From Ancylobacter tetraedralis (GTDB taxonomy: Bacteria > Pseudomonadota > Alphaproteobacteria > Rhizobiales > Xanthobacteraceae): a DNA stretch of 64,000 nucleotides. Numbering within the stretch: the stretch's first letter is position 1; every line of letters begins with the position of its first letter. This document shows positions 39,549 to 49,728 of this stretch, piece after piece. The notes under the pieces are model-generated. The model worked only from the letters and a program-made list of their open reading frames with translations. It made no database searches and was not told the DNA's origin. The stretch covers positions 349,212 through 413,211 of the forward strand of contig NZ_JACICD010000005.1 in assembly GCF_014195655.1 (NCBI RefSeq), in the 5' to 3' direction. Position numbers and translations under genes: made by a program.

Positions 39549-40567
39549 GTGTTGCCCTCCTTCTTGGCCGTCTTGGCCTTGGCCTTCAGCTCGACCTGAC
39601 GCGCCTCATAGGCGGCATCCGACAGGCGCACCGACACCCGGTCGGGCAGGCGCAGGTCGATGATGGTGATGTCGCGCGTCAGCAGTTGCTTGTCGCGGTC
39701 GAGCACGGCCAGCTCCTGCAGCGCGTCGCCGATGTCGCGCTCGGGAAGCCGAACGTCGATGCCGTTGCGCATCTTCAGCGTCCAGCGCCGGTCGGCGACG
39801 CGAATCGCGGCGCGAACCTGATCGCGCACGCCCGGCACCAGGCTGAGCGCTTCGACGATGTCGCCGACATGCTTCTGCGCGCCTTCGCCGACGACGATGG
39901 GCAGGCGGATGTAGCGCGCGTCGTCGGAATACGGGGCGATGATGGTCCCATCGCGGGCGATGACGTTGATTTTTCCGTCCTTCTGCCAGAGGGCGTAGCC
40001 CTCGCGTTCGACAATCTGGATGTCGAGGCGATCGGGGTAGAGCTTCTGCACCGTGGCGCGCTTGATCCACGCCAGCTGCTCAAGCCGCTCGCGCGCCGCT
40101 TCGGCGTCGAGGAAAACCAGGGTGGAATTGGGCTTCACGCCGGCGGTCGCGAGGATCTCGCCCGGGGTGACGTGATTCTGGCCGGAGAGGTTCACATTGG
40201 CGATCCGGAAGCCGGCGAAATTGGCGACCGAATCAGCGGCGTCGCGCACCGTCTCGATGGCGACCGGCATGTGCCCGCCGCGCTCCAGCCCATAGATGCC
40301 GGTGGCGGCGAAGAAGGCCGCGACCAGCCAGGTGCCGGCGCCACAGGTGATGACCCGCGAGGCGGAGATTCCGACGAAGAAGCGGCGCGCCCCGATCACG
40401 GCGCGGTCGAGGACGCGTCCCTCATGGCGGGTCGATGCCGGGGCCGGGCGCGCATTCATGCGCTCCGGTTGACCGCGACCCGTCGTTGCCGTTGCCACGC
40501 CAGCGCGCGTGCCCCGAGGCGTCTGCCTCTGGGTCAGCGGTCGAGCGAAGCGTCCTCCACCATCCAT
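39545..40567 (-). CDS. ftsQ: Cell division protein FtsQ
   Basis: Up to 340 residues; bitopic division protein linking cytoplasmic and periplasmic parts of the divisome (FtsQLB). A basic cytoplasmic N-terminus of ~70 residues precedes a membrane helix (~72-93). The POTRA domain (VNLSGQNHVTPGEILATAGV, ~120-190) and the FtsQ domain (LPIVVGEGAQKHVGDIVEAL) follow. The ATG at 40567 overlaps the end of ddl by 34 nt; a second ATG at 40459 (MNARPAPA, with GGAG 3 nt upstream) would give 304 residues. Both keep all domains. Confidence 0.92.
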   Translation of the reverse strand: MDGGGRFARPLTQRQTPRGTRAGVATATTGRGQPERMNARPAPASTRHEGRVLDRAVIGARRFFVGISASRVITCGAGTWLVAAFFAATGIYGLERGGHMPVAIETVRDAADSVANFAGFRIANVNLSGQNHVTPGEILATAGVKPNSTLVFLDAEAARERLEQLAWIKRATVQKLYPDRLDIQIVEREGYALWQKDGKINVIARDGTIIAPYSDDARYIRLPIVVGEGAQKHVGDIVEALSLVPGVRDQVRAAIRVADRRWTLKMRNGIDVRLPERDIGDALQELAVLDRDKQLLTRDITIIDLRLPDRVSVRLSDAAYEARQVELKAKAKTAKKEGNT

Positions 40568-41454
40568 CGTACAAGCTCACCGAACGAATGGCCCGCATGG
40601 GCAGCCAGTTCGGGCACAAGCGACGTCTCGGTCATTCCGGGCTGCGTGTTGACCTCCAGACAGAACAGGCCGGATTCGTCCCCGGTCCGATCGTCATAGC
40701 GGAAGTCCGACCTGCTGATGCCCCGACAGCCGAGCGCGTCATGCGCCCTGACTGCTAACATCCGTACCTTTTGGTAAATTTTCGGTAAAACTCGGGCCGG
40801 AAGAATGTGAACAGATCCGCCCGGGGCGTATTTTGCCTCGTAATCATAGAACCTTACGGCGGATTGAATTTCGATGACGTCGAGCGCTTTCCCGCCCATC
40901 ACGGCGCAGGTGAGCTCCAAACCGGGGATGTAGCGCTCGGCGAGAAGCAAATCACCGTGCGGCCAGTCGGGCCGGTGCAGTTCCTGCGGCGGGTGTTCCT
41001 GGTCCTCGCGCACGATGAACACGCCGACCGAGGAGCCCTCCGACACCGGCTTGAGCACATAGGGCCGCGGCAGGACATGCGCGCGCGCCGCCTCCGCTCG
41101 CGTCACCACGCGTCCCTCGGGCACGGGGATGCCGTGCGCGGCCAGGATGATCTTGGCCTGCGCCTTGTCCATGGCCAGCGCCGAGGCCAGCACGCCCGAA
41201 TGGGTATAGGGAATGCGCAGGATCTCCAGAATGCCCTGGATGGTGCCGTCCTCGCCCGGCCGGCCGTGCAGCGCGTTGAGCGCCACATCGGGCGCCAGCG
41301 CCGCCAGCACCGCCGCGATGTCGTGGCCCACATCGATGCGGCTCACCCGATAGCCGACGCTCTCGGCCGCCTTGGCGCAGGCCTCGCCCGAGCGCAACGA
41401 CACCTCGCGCTCGGCCGACCAGCCGCCCATGAGGACGGCGACGTGCTTCGACAT
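40534..41454 (-). CDS. ddl: D-alanine--D-alanine ligase
   Basis: 306-residue cytoplasmic ATP-grasp ligase that makes D-Ala-D-Ala for the muropeptide stem. Motifs: HVAVLMGGWSAEREVSLRSG at the N-terminus, ALHGRPGEDGTIQG, YTHSGVLASALAMDK, the omega-loop-type region RFYDYEAKYAPGGSVHILPA, and CLEVNTQPGMTETSLVPE with the metal and substrate residues. The lysine in VLKPVSEGSSVGV contacts ATP. It follows murB by 45 nt and overlaps the ftsQ start. Confidence 0.95.
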   Translation of the reverse strand: MSKHVAVLMGGWSAEREVSLRSGEACAKAAESVGYRVSRIDVGHDIAAVLAALAPDVALNALHGRPGEDGTIQGILEILRIPYTHSGVLASALAMDKAQAKIILAAHGIPVPEGRVVTRAEAARAHVLPRPYVLKPVSEGSSVGVFIVREDQEHPPQELHRPDWPHGDLLLAERYIPGLELTCAVMGGKALDVIEIQSAVRFYDYEAKYAPGGSVHILPARVLPKIYQKVRMLAVRAHDALGCRGISRSDFRYDDRTGDESGLFCLEVNTQPGMTETSLVPELAAHAGHSFGELVRWMVEDASLDR

Positions 41455-41499
41455 GATCTTCTCCCCGCGCCCACCGGACGCCTCGGCCGGGCGCCCTGC

Positions 41500-42420
41500 T
41501 CAGGCAGGGACGCCGATTCGCTTGATCTCCCACTCCAGATCGACCCCGGACTGGTCCTTCACCCGGCGGCGCACCTCCTCGCCCAGCCCCTCGATATCGG
41601 CCGCGCGCGCCCCGCCGGTGTTGATGAGGAAATTGCAGTGCATCTGCGACACCTGCGCCGCGCCGAGCCGCAGCCCCCGGCAGCCGGCGGCATCGACCAG
41701 CTGCCACGCCTTGTGGCCGGGCGGGTTCTTGAAGGTCGAGCCCCCGGTGCGCTCGCGAATCGGCTGGGAGGCCTCGCGCGCCCGCGTGATGGCCTCCATC
41801 TCCGCGAGGATGGCGGCGGGATCCCCCGGCCGGCCCTGATAGAGCGCGCCGGTGAAGATGAGGTCCGCCGGCGCGCCGGAATGGCGGTAGGTGAAGCCGA
41901 AATCGGCATTGGCGAGAACGTGGATCCGGCCCGCGCGGTCGATCGCGCGCGCTTCCACCAGGGCGTCGCGCGTCTCTCCGCCATGGGCGCCCGCATTCAT
42001 GCGCAGCGCGCCGCCGATGCCGCCGGGAATGCCGCGATAGAAGGCGAGCCCGGCCATGCCGGCATCCGCCGCCGCGCGGGCGAGCTTCACGTCCGGCACG
42101 GCCGCGCCCACGCGCAGGCGATGGCCGTCCTCCACCGTGATGTCGCCGAAGCCGCGCCCGAGCCGGATCACCACGCCCGGCACCCCGCCATCGCGCACGA
42201 TGAGGTTCGAGCCCAGCCCGATCACCGTCACCGGAATCTCCGCCGGCAGGGCGGCCAGAAAGGCGGCGAGGTCCGCTTCATCGGCCGGGGTGAACAGCAG
42301 TTGCGCCGGCCCGCCCGCGCGGAACCAGATGAGGTCGGCCAGCGGGGCATTGGCGATAAGCCGCCCGCGCAACTCCGGCAGACGGGCGGCGAGCGCGGGC
42401 ACGAGGTCGGGGAAGCTCAC
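41500..42420 (-). CDS. murB: UDP-N-acetylmuramate dehydrogenase (GTG start)
   Basis: 306-residue FAD enzyme that reduces UDP-GlcNAc-enolpyruvate to UDP-MurNAc. FAD motifs: [31 protein letters not shown], and [23 protein letters not shown]. The catalytic Ser is in [20 protein letters not shown], with [11 protein letters not shown] near the end. GTG at 42420 overlaps the murC TGA by 4 nt (GTGA) and gives the normal length; the longer frame to 42492 is only murC shadow. It is coupled to murC and followed by ddl. Confidence 0.95.
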   Translation of the reverse strand: MSFPDLVPALAARLPELRGRLIANAPLADLIWFRAGGPAQLLFTPADEADLAAFLAALPAEIPVTVIGLGSNLIVRDGGVPGVVIRLGRGFGDITVEDGHRLRVGAAVPDVKLARAAADAGMAGLAFYRGIPGGIGGALRMNAGAHGGETRDALVEARAIDRAGRIHVLANADFGFTYRHSGAPADLIFTGALYQGRPGDPAAILAEMEAITRAREASQPIRERTGGSTFKNPPGHKAWQLVDAAGCRGLRLGAAQVSQMHCNFLINTGGARAADIEGLGEEVRRRVKDQSGVDLEWEIKRIGVPA

Positions 42421-43826
42421 GCCGCCGCCCCCGCCGCCAGTTGCTCGGGCAGCGCATAGGCCCATTGGGTGATGTTGCCGGCGCCCAGGCACACGACGTA
42501 GTCGCCCGGCTTCATCAGCCCCTTCACGATGCCGGCCAGCGCGTCCGGGCCGGGCAGCGGCTGCACCGAGCGGTGGCCGCGCGCGCGCAGCGCCTCCACC
42601 AGATGATCGCGATCGATGCCGGGGATCGCCGTCTCGCCCGCCGCGTAGACGTCCGCCACGATGACGTGGTCGGCATCGTTGAAACAGGTGGCGAACTGGT
42701 CGAACAGCGATTGCAGCCGCGTGTAGCGGTGCGGCTGCACGACGGCGATCACCTGCCCCTCCGTGGAGGCGCGGGCCGCCCGCAGCACGGCGGCGATCTC
42801 CACGGGGTGGTGGCCGTAATCGTCGAAGATGGTCACGCCATTCACCTCGCCGGTGCGGGTGAAGCGCCGCTTAACGCCGCCGAACCCGGCCAGCGCGGCG
42901 CGGATCTGCTCGTCGGTGGCGCCCAGTTCATGCGCCACGGCGATGGCGGCGGTGGCGTTCAGCGCGTTGTGCTTGCCCGGCATGGGCAGCACGAGGTCGC
43001 GCAGTTCGTGCACCTGCGAGCCGTCGCGCTGGCGCAGCAGCACGGAGAAGCGCGAGCGCCCCCCGCGCAGGTCGAGATCGACGAGGCGGGCATCGGCCTG
43101 CGGGTTCTCGCCATAGGTGATGACCCGGCGGTCCTCCACATGGCCAACCAGGTCATGCACGACCGGATGGTCGGTACACATCACCGCGAAGCCGTAGAAG
43201 GGCAGGTTGTCGATGAAGCTGCGGAAAGCCGCCTGCACCGCCTCGAAAGTCTTGAAGTGGTCGAGATGCTCGGGGTCGATATTGGTGACGATGGCCACTT
43301 CGGCCGGCAGCTTGAGGAAGGTGCCGTCGCTCTCGTCGGCCTCCACCACCATCCAGTCGCCGCCGCCCAGGCGCGCATTGGTGCCATAGGCGTTGATGAT
43401 GCCGCCATTGATCACCGTCGGGTCGAAGCCGCCGGCATCCAGCAGCGTGGCGACCATCGAGGTGGTGGTGGTCTTGCCATGCGTGCCGGCAATGGCGACG
43501 CAGCTCTTGAGCCGCATCAGCTCGGCCAGCATCTCCGCGCGCCGCACCACCGGCAGGCGCCGGGCGCGGGCCGCCACCAACTCGGGATTGTCGCGCCGGA
43601 TGGCGGAGGAGACGACCAGCACCTCGGCGCCGTCGATATTCTCGCCCGCATGGCCGATGAGCACCTTGATGCCCTTTTCCGCGAGGCGCTTCACATTGGC
43701 GCTCTCGGCGACATCGGAGCCCTGCACCGTGTAGCCGAGATTATGCAGCACCTCGGCAATGCCGCTCATGCCGATGCCGCCGATACCGACGAAATGGATG
43801 GGGCCGAGTGAGAGCGGGAGTTTCAT
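42417..43826 (-). CDS. murC: UDP-N-acetylmuramate--L-alanine ligase
   Basis: 469-residue cytoplasmic Mur ligase adding L-Ala to UDP-MurNAc. N-domain [17 protein letters not shown] (11-27); ATP loop GTHGKTTT (114-121); [24 protein letters not shown] (Mg/carbamoyl region); [17 protein letters not shown]; and [10 protein letters not shown], a MurC hallmark, near residue 340. ATG 43826 has GGAAG about 6 nt upstream; a 26-codon open extension upstream is Cys/Arg-rich and unconserved. Its stop overlaps the murB start. Confidence 0.96.
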   Translation of the reverse strand: MKLPLSLGPIHFVGIGGIGMSGIAEVLHNLGYTVQGSDVAESANVKRLAEKGIKVLIGHAGENIDGAEVLVVSSAIRRDNPELVAARARRLPVVRRAEMLAELMRLKSCVAIAGTHGKTTTTSMVATLLDAGGFDPTVINGGIINAYGTNARLGGGDWMVVEADESDGTFLKLPAEVAIVTNIDPEHLDHFKTFEAVQAAFRSFIDNLPFYGFAVMCTDHPVVHDLVGHVEDRRVITYGENPQADARLVDLDLRGGRSRFSVLLRQRDGSQVHELRDLVLPMPGKHNALNATAAIAVAHELGATDEQIRAALAGFGGVKRRFTRTGEVNGVTIFDDYGHHPVEIAAVLRAARASTEGQVIAVVQPHRYTRLQSLFDQFATCFNDADHVIVADVYAAGETAIPGIDRDHLVEALRARGHRSVQPLPGPDALAGIVKGLMKPGDYVVCLGAGNITQWAYALPEQLAAGAAA

Positions 43827-43964
43827 CTGTTCTTCCTTCGGCCTGCGCGCGAGCCGGGCGCAGGCGCAACGTCCGGACACGCAGGAATAGTCGAGGCGAC
43901 GCACCGCGTCATCCCTCGCCTGTTCGCAACTATCGGCCCCGGTCTACCCATTTCTATTCGTACG

Positions 43965-45110
43965 CTAGCTCGTGGAACGCGGGATTCTGGCGATCTCCAG
44001 GACCAGCGCGGCCAGCCGCTCGGCGGCATCCGCCCGGCCCATGCGCTGCGCCGCCGCCGCCATGGTCGCCAGCCCCTCGGGCGCGGCGGCGTGGCGGGCG
44101 AGGATGCCGGCGAGGCTTTCCGGGGTGAAATGGCTCTGCGGCAGCAGCACGGCGCCCCCGCCGGTGGCGAGCGCGGTGGCGTTGGCCAGCTGGTCCTGGT
44201 CGATGGCGCCGGGCAGCGGCACCAGCAGCGAGGGCCGGCCGATCACGCTCAGCTCGGCCACGGTGGAGGCGCCCGAGCGGGCGATGACGAGATGCGCCTT
44301 CGCCATGCGCGCGGGCAGATCGTTGAAGAAGGGCGCGAGTTCGGCCGCCACGCCGAGCCGCGCATAGGTGGCGCGCGCCGCCTCGATATCCTCCGGCCGA
44401 GCCTGCTGGACGATGGACAGCCGCGCCCTCAGCGAGAGGTCCAGCGTCTCGACCAGATGCGCGATCCCCGGCGGGACGACCTCGCTCATCACCCGCGCGC
44501 CCTGGCTGCCGCCGAACACCAGCAGGTTGAACCGCCCGCCCGGTTCCGGTGGCACATAGGGGCTCACGGCGGCGATCACCGCCGGGCGGACCGGGTTGCC
44601 GGTATGGTGCGCCTTGGCGGCGAGCGCGGGGGCATTGCGGAAGATGTCGGGATAGCCGGTGGCGATGGCGGTGACGCGGGCGCCGAGCATCGCATTGGCG
44701 CGGCCCATGACGGCGTTCGATTCGTGAATCAGGGTGGGCACGCCGGCGAGGCGCGCGGCAAGGATCGGCGGCACGGTCGGGTAGCCGCCGAAGCCGACCA
44801 CGATGGCCGGCCGCAGGCGCCGCATCAGCCGGTAGCCCTGCCACAGGCCGGAGCCGAGCGCGAGCGCGGTCCTCGCCAGAGCGAGCGGCGAGCGCCCGCG
44901 CACCGTATCGGCCGGCAGCACGTGCAGCTTGCGGGCGGGGAAGTGGCCGGCATAGCGCGCCGCCCGGCGGTCGGTGGCGAGGTCCACAGCGATGCCGTGC
45001 CGGCTGAGCACATCGGCCAGCGCCTCGGCGGGAAACAGGTGGCCGCCGGTCCCCCCGGCGGCGAGCAGGACCAGAGGCGTATCGCGCGCCGCGCGGTTCT
45101 CACCAGCCAT
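43965..45110 (-). CDS. murG: UDP-GlcNAc:lipid I N-acetylglucosaminyltransferase
   Basis: 381-residue peripheral inner-membrane GT28 glycosyltransferase that turns lipid I into lipid II. N-domain: LLAAGGTGGHLFPAEALAD (G loop 1, His), VVGFGGYPTVPPILAA (G loop 2) and LIHESNAVMGRAN. C-domain: LLVFGGSQGARVMSEV (G loop 3), ARSGASTVAEL, and the UDP-GlcNAc loop PLPGAIDQDQLANA. The start lies 8 nt after the ftsW stop, so the genes are co-translated. murC follows after a 138-bp gap. Confidence 0.96.
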   Translation of the reverse strand: MAGENRAARDTPLVLLAAGGTGGHLFPAEALADVLSRHGIAVDLATDRRAARYAGHFPARKLHVLPADTVRGRSPLALARTALALGSGLWQGYRLMRRLRPAIVVGFGGYPTVPPILAARLAGVPTLIHESNAVMGRANAMLGARVTAIATGYPDIFRNAPALAAKAHHTGNPVRPAVIAAVSPYVPPEPGGRFNLLVFGGSQGARVMSEVVPPGIAHLVETLDLSLRARLSIVQQARPEDIEAARATYARLGVAAELAPFFNDLPARMAKAHLVIARSGASTVAELSVIGRPSLLVPLPGAIDQDQLANATALATGGGAVLLPQSHFTPESLAGILARHAAAPEGLATMAAAAQRMGRADAAERLAALVLEIARIPRSTS

Positions 45111-45118
45111 GGCGCGCC

Positions 45119-46291
45119 TCAGCTCGGACGCGGCGCGGGCGCGCCGAGCCGGGTGCCCAGCCGCTCCAGCTCGGCCAGCGTCGCGGTGCGCGGGCGCCGC
45201 CGGGTCAACGCCAGCAGCATGCCCATGCCGTAGGCGAGCGAGAGCAGCGAGGAACCGCCATAGGAGACGAAGGGCAGCGTCATGCCCTTGGCCGGCATCA
45301 TGTGCAGGTTCACCATCATGTTGATGCAGGACTGCAGCCCGAACAGGATGGTGAGGCCGGCGACGGCGAAGCGCACGAAGGGCTCTTCGTCATTCATCGC
45401 GCGGTTGAGGCAGCGCAGCACGATGAAGGCGAACAGCGCCGCGATCATCATGCACAGCACCGCGCCGAATTCCTCGCCCGCCACCGCGAAGATGAAGTCG
45501 GTATGTCCGTCCGGCAGCACCCGCTTGTAGGTGCCCTCGCCCGGCCCCTGGCCGAACCAGCCGCCATTGAGGAAGGAATCGATCGCGAGGTCGATCTGGT
45601 AGGTGTCGCCCGAATCGGGATCGAGGAAGCGGTCGATGCGCTTGGTGACGTGCGGCACCAGCATGTACGCGATGAACAGGCCGCCCGCGCCGAGGCCGCC
45701 GAGGCCGAACACCCAGATCATCCGGAGCCCCGCCAGGAAGAACAGGCTGCCCCACACCAGCGAGACCAGCATGGTCTGGCCGAAATCCGGCTGCATGACC
45801 AGCGGCGTCACCACCAGCCCGAGCAGGCCGATGGCGAGGAACTGGCCGGGCATTTCCGGCCGGCGCACGCTTTCGGAAAACAGCCACGCCGCGATGATCA
45901 CGAAGCTTGGCTTGAGGAATTCGGAGGGCTGCACCGTGATGCCGGCCACCGTGAGCCAGCGCCGCGCGCCCTTCACCTCCGCACCCGCCACCAGCGTCGC
46001 GAAGACGAGGCCGAGGAAGACGATGAACAGAACCAGCGCAAGCCGGCGGATATTGCGCGGCGAGAGCAGCGAGGTGGCGATCAGAACCAGCACCGCCGGC
46101 ACCAGGAACATCACCTGCCGGTTCACGAAATGAAACGGATCGGCAATGCCGAGCCGCGCCGCCACCGGCGGGCTCGCGGCGAGCGCGAGCACGATGCCGA
46201 TGATCATCAGGGCGGCAAGGGCACCGAGCAGCAGGCGATCGATGGTCCACCACCATTCGCCCACCAGGGTCCGTTCGGCACGCGAAATCAT
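45119..46291 (-). CDS. ftsW: Septal peptidoglycan polymerase FtsW (SEDS family)
   Basis: 390-residue polytopic membrane protein with about ten helices; the SEDS glycosyltransferase that works with FtsI at the septum. Landmarks: KGARRWLTVAGITVQPSEFLKP (catalytic-loop region), MQPDFGQTMLVSLVWG, the large periplasmic loop with SFLNGGWFGQGPGEGTYK and LPDGHTDFIFAVAGEEFG, and the C-terminal GMTLPFVSYGGSSLLSLA. The C-tail is basic. It begins a block with murG, but upstream lies a permease instead of murD, so it may need its own promoter in the 228-bp gap that also holds a palindromic repeat. Confidence 0.96.
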   Translation of the reverse strand: MISRAERTLVGEWWWTIDRLLLGALAALMIIGIVLALAASPPVAARLGIADPFHFVNRQVMFLVPAVLVLIATSLLSPRNIRRLALVLFIVFLGLVFATLVAGAEVKGARRWLTVAGITVQPSEFLKPSFVIIAAWLFSESVRRPEMPGQFLAIGLLGLVVTPLVMQPDFGQTMLVSLVWGSLFFLAGLRMIWVFGLGGLGAGGLFIAYMLVPHVTKRIDRFLDPDSGDTYQIDLAIDSFLNGGWFGQGPGEGTYKRVLPDGHTDFIFAVAGEEFGAVLCMMIAALFAFIVLRCLNRAMNDEEPFVRFAVAGLTILFGLQSCINMMVNLHMMPAKGMTLPFVSYGGSSLLSLAYGMGMLLALTRRRPRTATLAELERLGTRLGAPAPRPS

Positions 46292-46383
46292 GAAGCGCCA
46301 CTCCGGGAAGACATTCGCCGGAGTATCGGACGGTTAAGGTTGACGCCGGCTTAATGCGGGAGTGTCTCGCCGGGGCGCATCGG

Positions 46384-46495
46384 CTCCCTCTCCCCGTCGG
46401 GGGAGAGGGCTGGGCTGAGGGGTCTTCGCCGCTCCGCCATCGCGTCACCCCTCATCGACCCGCTCGGCGGGTCACCTCTCCCCGACGGGGAGAGG
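46384..46495. repeat. Mosaic palindromic intergenic element (RIME-like)
   Basis: Three stem-loops and a closing stem in 112 bp: CCCTCTCCCC/GGGGAGAGGG (46386-46409), ACCCGC/GCGGGT (46458-46472), CCTCTCCCC/GGGGAGAGG (46475-46495), and GAGGGGT/ACCCCTC (46417-46423 with 46447-46453). This layout resembles the mosaic elements found in many copies in Rhizobiales genomes; the family link is inference. It lies between ftsW and the permease gene. Confidence 0.65.
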
Positions 46496-46519
46496 AAAGA
46501 CGAGGAATGTCGCATGTCG

Positions 46520-48034
46520 TCAGTGCGACTTGTATTCCGCCGTGCCCTTGGAAAGCGCGAACTCCTCCTCGGGCGAGAGCACCAGCTTGTGCCGCCCGAT
46601 CAGCGCGAAATAGACGATGCCGAGCGCGAACCAGATGGCGACGCCGATCACGCCGGCGCGGTAGACCGGGTCGGAGAGCTGGAAGAACAGCGTCACGACC
46701 GCGATGATGACGGTGAGCGCCGCGCCGATCACGCCGAACGGGCTGCGATAGGGCCGCTCGATATGCGGCGCGTTCTTGCGCAGCAGGATGAAGGACAGCG
46801 CCTGCATCACATAGGACAGCATGGCCCCGAACACCGCCATGTTGAGCAGCGTGCCGCCGATCACCGAGGCGCCCTGCTCCGCCCCGACGCTGAACCAGAT
46901 CACCAGCATGAGTACCAACGCCACCACCGCGCCGACCAGCATGGCGAGGTGCGGGGTCTTGCGGGTGCCGTGGGTGATCGACATCCAGCGCGGGAAATAG
47001 CCGGCGCGCGAGAGCGAGTAGATCTGCCGGCCCTGCGCATAGATGATGGTGTGGAACGAGGCGATCAGGCCCACCACCGCCACCAGCGCCAGCACCTTGG
47101 CGAGGCCGTCGCCATAGATGGCGCGGAAACCGTCGAGCAGCGGCTCGCCCGACTTGCCGAGCGCGAACGTGCCATTGGCGACCGAGGAATTGAGCCACAG
47201 GATCATGAAGGCGGAAACGATCAGCGTCGAGATGCCCAGGATGATGCCGCGCGGCAGGTCGCGCTTGGGATCGATCGATTCCTCCGCCGCCAGCGGCAAT
47301 TGCTCGATGGCGAGGAACAGCCACACCGCGAAGGGCAGCGAGGCCAGCACGCCATAAAGGCCGAAGGGCAGGAACGGCCCGCCGCCCTCCGGCAGTTCGG
47401 TGCCGTCGGCGGCCACGTTCAGCGCCCAGCGGCTGAAATCGACATTGGGGATCGCGCTCACCCAGAAGGCGACGAGACAGGCCAGCGCCGCCAGCGTGAC
47501 GATCAGCGTCACCTTGAAGGACAGTTCGACGCCGACCACGTTGAGCCCGACGAAGACGATATAGCCGAACACCCAGTAGACCGGCTGGAACTCCGGTGGC
47601 GTGCCGAAGATCGAGCCGAGATAGGAGCCGATGAAGAACACCACCACGGCCGGCGTCACGACATATTCGACATTCTCGCACAGGCCGGTGATGAAGCCGC
47701 CCCACGGCCCCATGGCGGTGCGGGCGAAGGAATAGGCCGCGCCCGTGTGCGGCAGCGCCGAACTCATCTCGGCGATGGACAGCGTGAGGCCGAGATACAT
47801 GATGGCGATGATGATGGCGGCGATGAACATGCCGCCCCAGCCGCCCGTGGCGAGGCCGAGATTCCAGCCGGAGAAATGGCCGGAAATGACCGCGCCGACG
47901 CCCAGCGCCCAGAGCGAGGCGACGCCGGCATAGCGCTTGAGGCCACGGGTCTCGAAATAGCTGATATCGACGGTGGTATAGCTCACGCCGCCGCTGCCCG
48001 CGGAGGGCGCGCCGTCGGTCGATGGAATGCTCAT
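46520..48034 (-). CDS. eat: Ethanolamine permease-type APC transporter, inserted in the dcw cluster
   Basis: 504-residue, ~12-helix amino-acid/polyamine/organocation permease of the ethanolamine (EAT) subgroup. Strong family matches: DISYFETRGLKRYAGVASLW, ALGVGAVISGHFSGWNLGLA, PHTGAAYSFARTAMGPWGG, and GLCENVEYVVTPAVVVFFIG, followed by EESIDPKRDLPRGIILG. Likely imports ethanolamine as a carbon or nitrogen source; no eutBC genes are nearby. ATG 48034 has GGGGA about 9 nt upstream. Its position between murD and ftsW is not known as part of the division cluster, and it shares no wall function. Confidence 0.9.
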   Translation of the reverse strand: MSIPSTDGAPSAGSGGVSYTTVDISYFETRGLKRYAGVASLWALGVGAVISGHFSGWNLGLATGGWGGMFIAAIIIAIMYLGLTLSIAEMSSALPHTGAAYSFARTAMGPWGGFITGLCENVEYVVTPAVVVFFIGSYLGSIFGTPPEFQPVYWVFGYIVFVGLNVVGVELSFKVTLIVTLAALACLVAFWVSAIPNVDFSRWALNVAADGTELPEGGGPFLPFGLYGVLASLPFAVWLFLAIEQLPLAAEESIDPKRDLPRGIILGISTLIVSAFMILWLNSSVANGTFALGKSGEPLLDGFRAIYGDGLAKVLALVAVVGLIASFHTIIYAQGRQIYSLSRAGYFPRWMSITHGTRKTPHLAMLVGAVVALVLMLVIWFSVGAEQGASVIGGTLLNMAVFGAMLSYVMQALSFILLRKNAPHIERPYRSPFGVIGAALTVIIAVVTLFFQLSDPVYRAGVIGVAIWFALGIVYFALIGRHKLVLSPEEEFALSKGTAEYKSH

Positions 48035-48216
48035 GACGCTGATCCCCTGAAAATGGGGCCTGCGTCGACCGTTACCCCCGCCCCGGCCGATGCCGCCGCC
48101 CTTGCTGATGGCTTCCGCACGAATATGCCGCACGGTTAGGCGTGCATGTTTTCAGTGCATCACGGGATCGTCAACGGAAATGATGCAGCGCAGCAAGCTC
48201 ATGCACGGCAGCGCGT

Positions 48217-49602
48217 CTATGACGTTAGGGAAGATACCAGCATGCGGAAGGCGTCGCCGCGCAGTTCGAAATTGCGGAACTGGTCGAAGCTGGCGCAGGC
48301 GGGGGAGAGCAGCACCACGGGATGGGTGAGGCCGGAGGCCGCCGCATCGCGCGCCGCGCTGGCCACCGCCACATCGAGCGTGCCGCACATCTCGAAGGGC
48401 ACCTCCGCGCCGAGCGTGGCGGCGAATTCCTCAGCGGCCACGCCGATGAGATAGGCCTTCTTCACGCGCGGGAAATACGGCCGGAGAGGCTCGATGCCGC
48501 CGGCCTTCGGCTTGCCGCCGGCGATCCAGAAGATATCCTCGAAGGAAACCAGCGCCCGCTCGGCGGCATCCGCGTTGGTCGCCTTCGAATCGTTGACGAA
48601 CAGCACGTTGCCGATCGTGCGCACCTGCTCCATGCGATGGGCGAGACCGGGGAAGCTGCGGATCCCGGTGGCGATTACCTCCGGCGCGAGGCCGAGCGCG
48701 CGCGCGGCCGCGAAGGCGGCGGCGGCGTTCTGCGCATTATGCGCGCCGCGCAGCGAGCCGATCCCGGCCAGCGGCAGGGTGAACACCCGCGCGCCGCCTT
48801 GCGCGACGACGAGATCCGTGCCGTCGAGAAAGATGCCATCCGCCAGATCTTCCAGCACGGAGAGGCGCACCACCTGACGGCCGGCCCCCTCGATCCGGTC
48901 GGCAATCGCCCGGCACCATGCGTCGTCGACGCCGATCACCGCGGTGCCGCCCGCCTCCACCCCGGCGACGAGGCGCTCCTTCACCTGCGCGTAGTGCTCC
49001 ATCGAGCCATGGCGGTCGAGATGATCGGGCGAGAGGTTGAGCAGGATTCCGACCGCCGGATCGAGGCTGGGCGCGAGGTCGATCTGGTAGGAGGAGCATT
49101 CGATCACGTAGACGCGGCCGGACTTCGGCGGTTCCAGACCGAGAATGGCGGGGCCGAAATTGCCGCCGATCTGCGCATCGCGCCCGCCGACCCGCAGGAG
49201 ATGGGCGAGCAGCGCCGTCGTGGTCGACTTGCCATTGGTGCCGGTGATCGCGGCGAAGGGGGGGCGGCGCGTCGCGAGCCGCCGTTCGCGGCAGAACAGC
49301 TCGATATCGCCGATCACCTCCACACCCGCATCCTGCGCCAGCCTGACGCTCCAATGCGGTTCGGGATGGGTCAGCGGCACGCCCGGCGCCAGCACCAGCG
49401 CGCGGATACCGCTCCAGTCCAGCGCATGGAGATCGCCGGTCGGAATGCCCTCGGCCGCAGCCTTCTCGATCGATGCGGGCGAATCATCCCACGCCATCAC
49501 CTTCGCCCCGCCGGCGATCAGCGCGCGCGCGGTGGCAAGGCCGGAGCCGCCGAGGCCGAAAAGAGCCACGCTGCGGTCGTGAAAGCTGCTGACGGGGATC
49601 AT
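48217..49602 (-). CDS. murD: UDP-N-acetylmuramoyl-L-alanine--D-glutamate ligase
   Basis: 461-residue Mur ligase adding D-Glu. N-domain [17 protein letters not shown] (12-28), [17 protein letters not shown] loop GTNGKSTT (121-128), [38 protein letters not shown], and the C-domain [17 protein letters not shown], a MurD hallmark, with [19 protein letters not shown] 49602 starts the conserved N-terminus; the longer open frame upstream is shadow of the hydrolase gene. It is separated from mraY by an opposite-strand gene and from ftsW by the permease. Confidence 0.96.
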   Translation of the reverse strand: MIPVSSFHDRSVALFGLGGSGLATARALIAGGAKVMAWDDSPASIEKAAAEGIPTGDLHALDWSGIRALVLAPGVPLTHPEPHWSVRLAQDAGVEVIGDIELFCRERRLATRRPPFAAITGTNGKSTTTALLAHLLRVGGRDAQIGGNFGPAILGLEPPKSGRVYVIECSSYQIDLAPSLDPAVGILLNLSPDHLDRHGSMEHYAQVKERLVAGVEAGGTAVIGVDDAWCRAIADRIEGAGRQVVRLSVLEDLADGIFLDGTDLVVAQGGARVFTLPLAGIGSLRGAHNAQNAAAAFAAARALGLAPEVIATGIRSFPGLAHRMEQVRTIGNVLFVNDSKATNADAAERALVSFEDIFWIAGGKPKAGGIEPLRPYFPRVKKAYLIGVAAEEFAATLGAEVPFEMCGTLDVAVASAARDAAASGLTHPVVLLSPACASFDQFRNFELRGDAFRMLVSSLTS

Positions 49603-49728
49603 GATGCGCGGGACCTGACGAGAAGGGGCGGCCGGAGGGGATCCCCTGGGAGAGCCCTTGGCTAGCGCATTTCCCGGGCCGATGAAATGATCGCGCATCG
49701 TCCCCGTGGCTTCCCATCCCGTCCTTCC

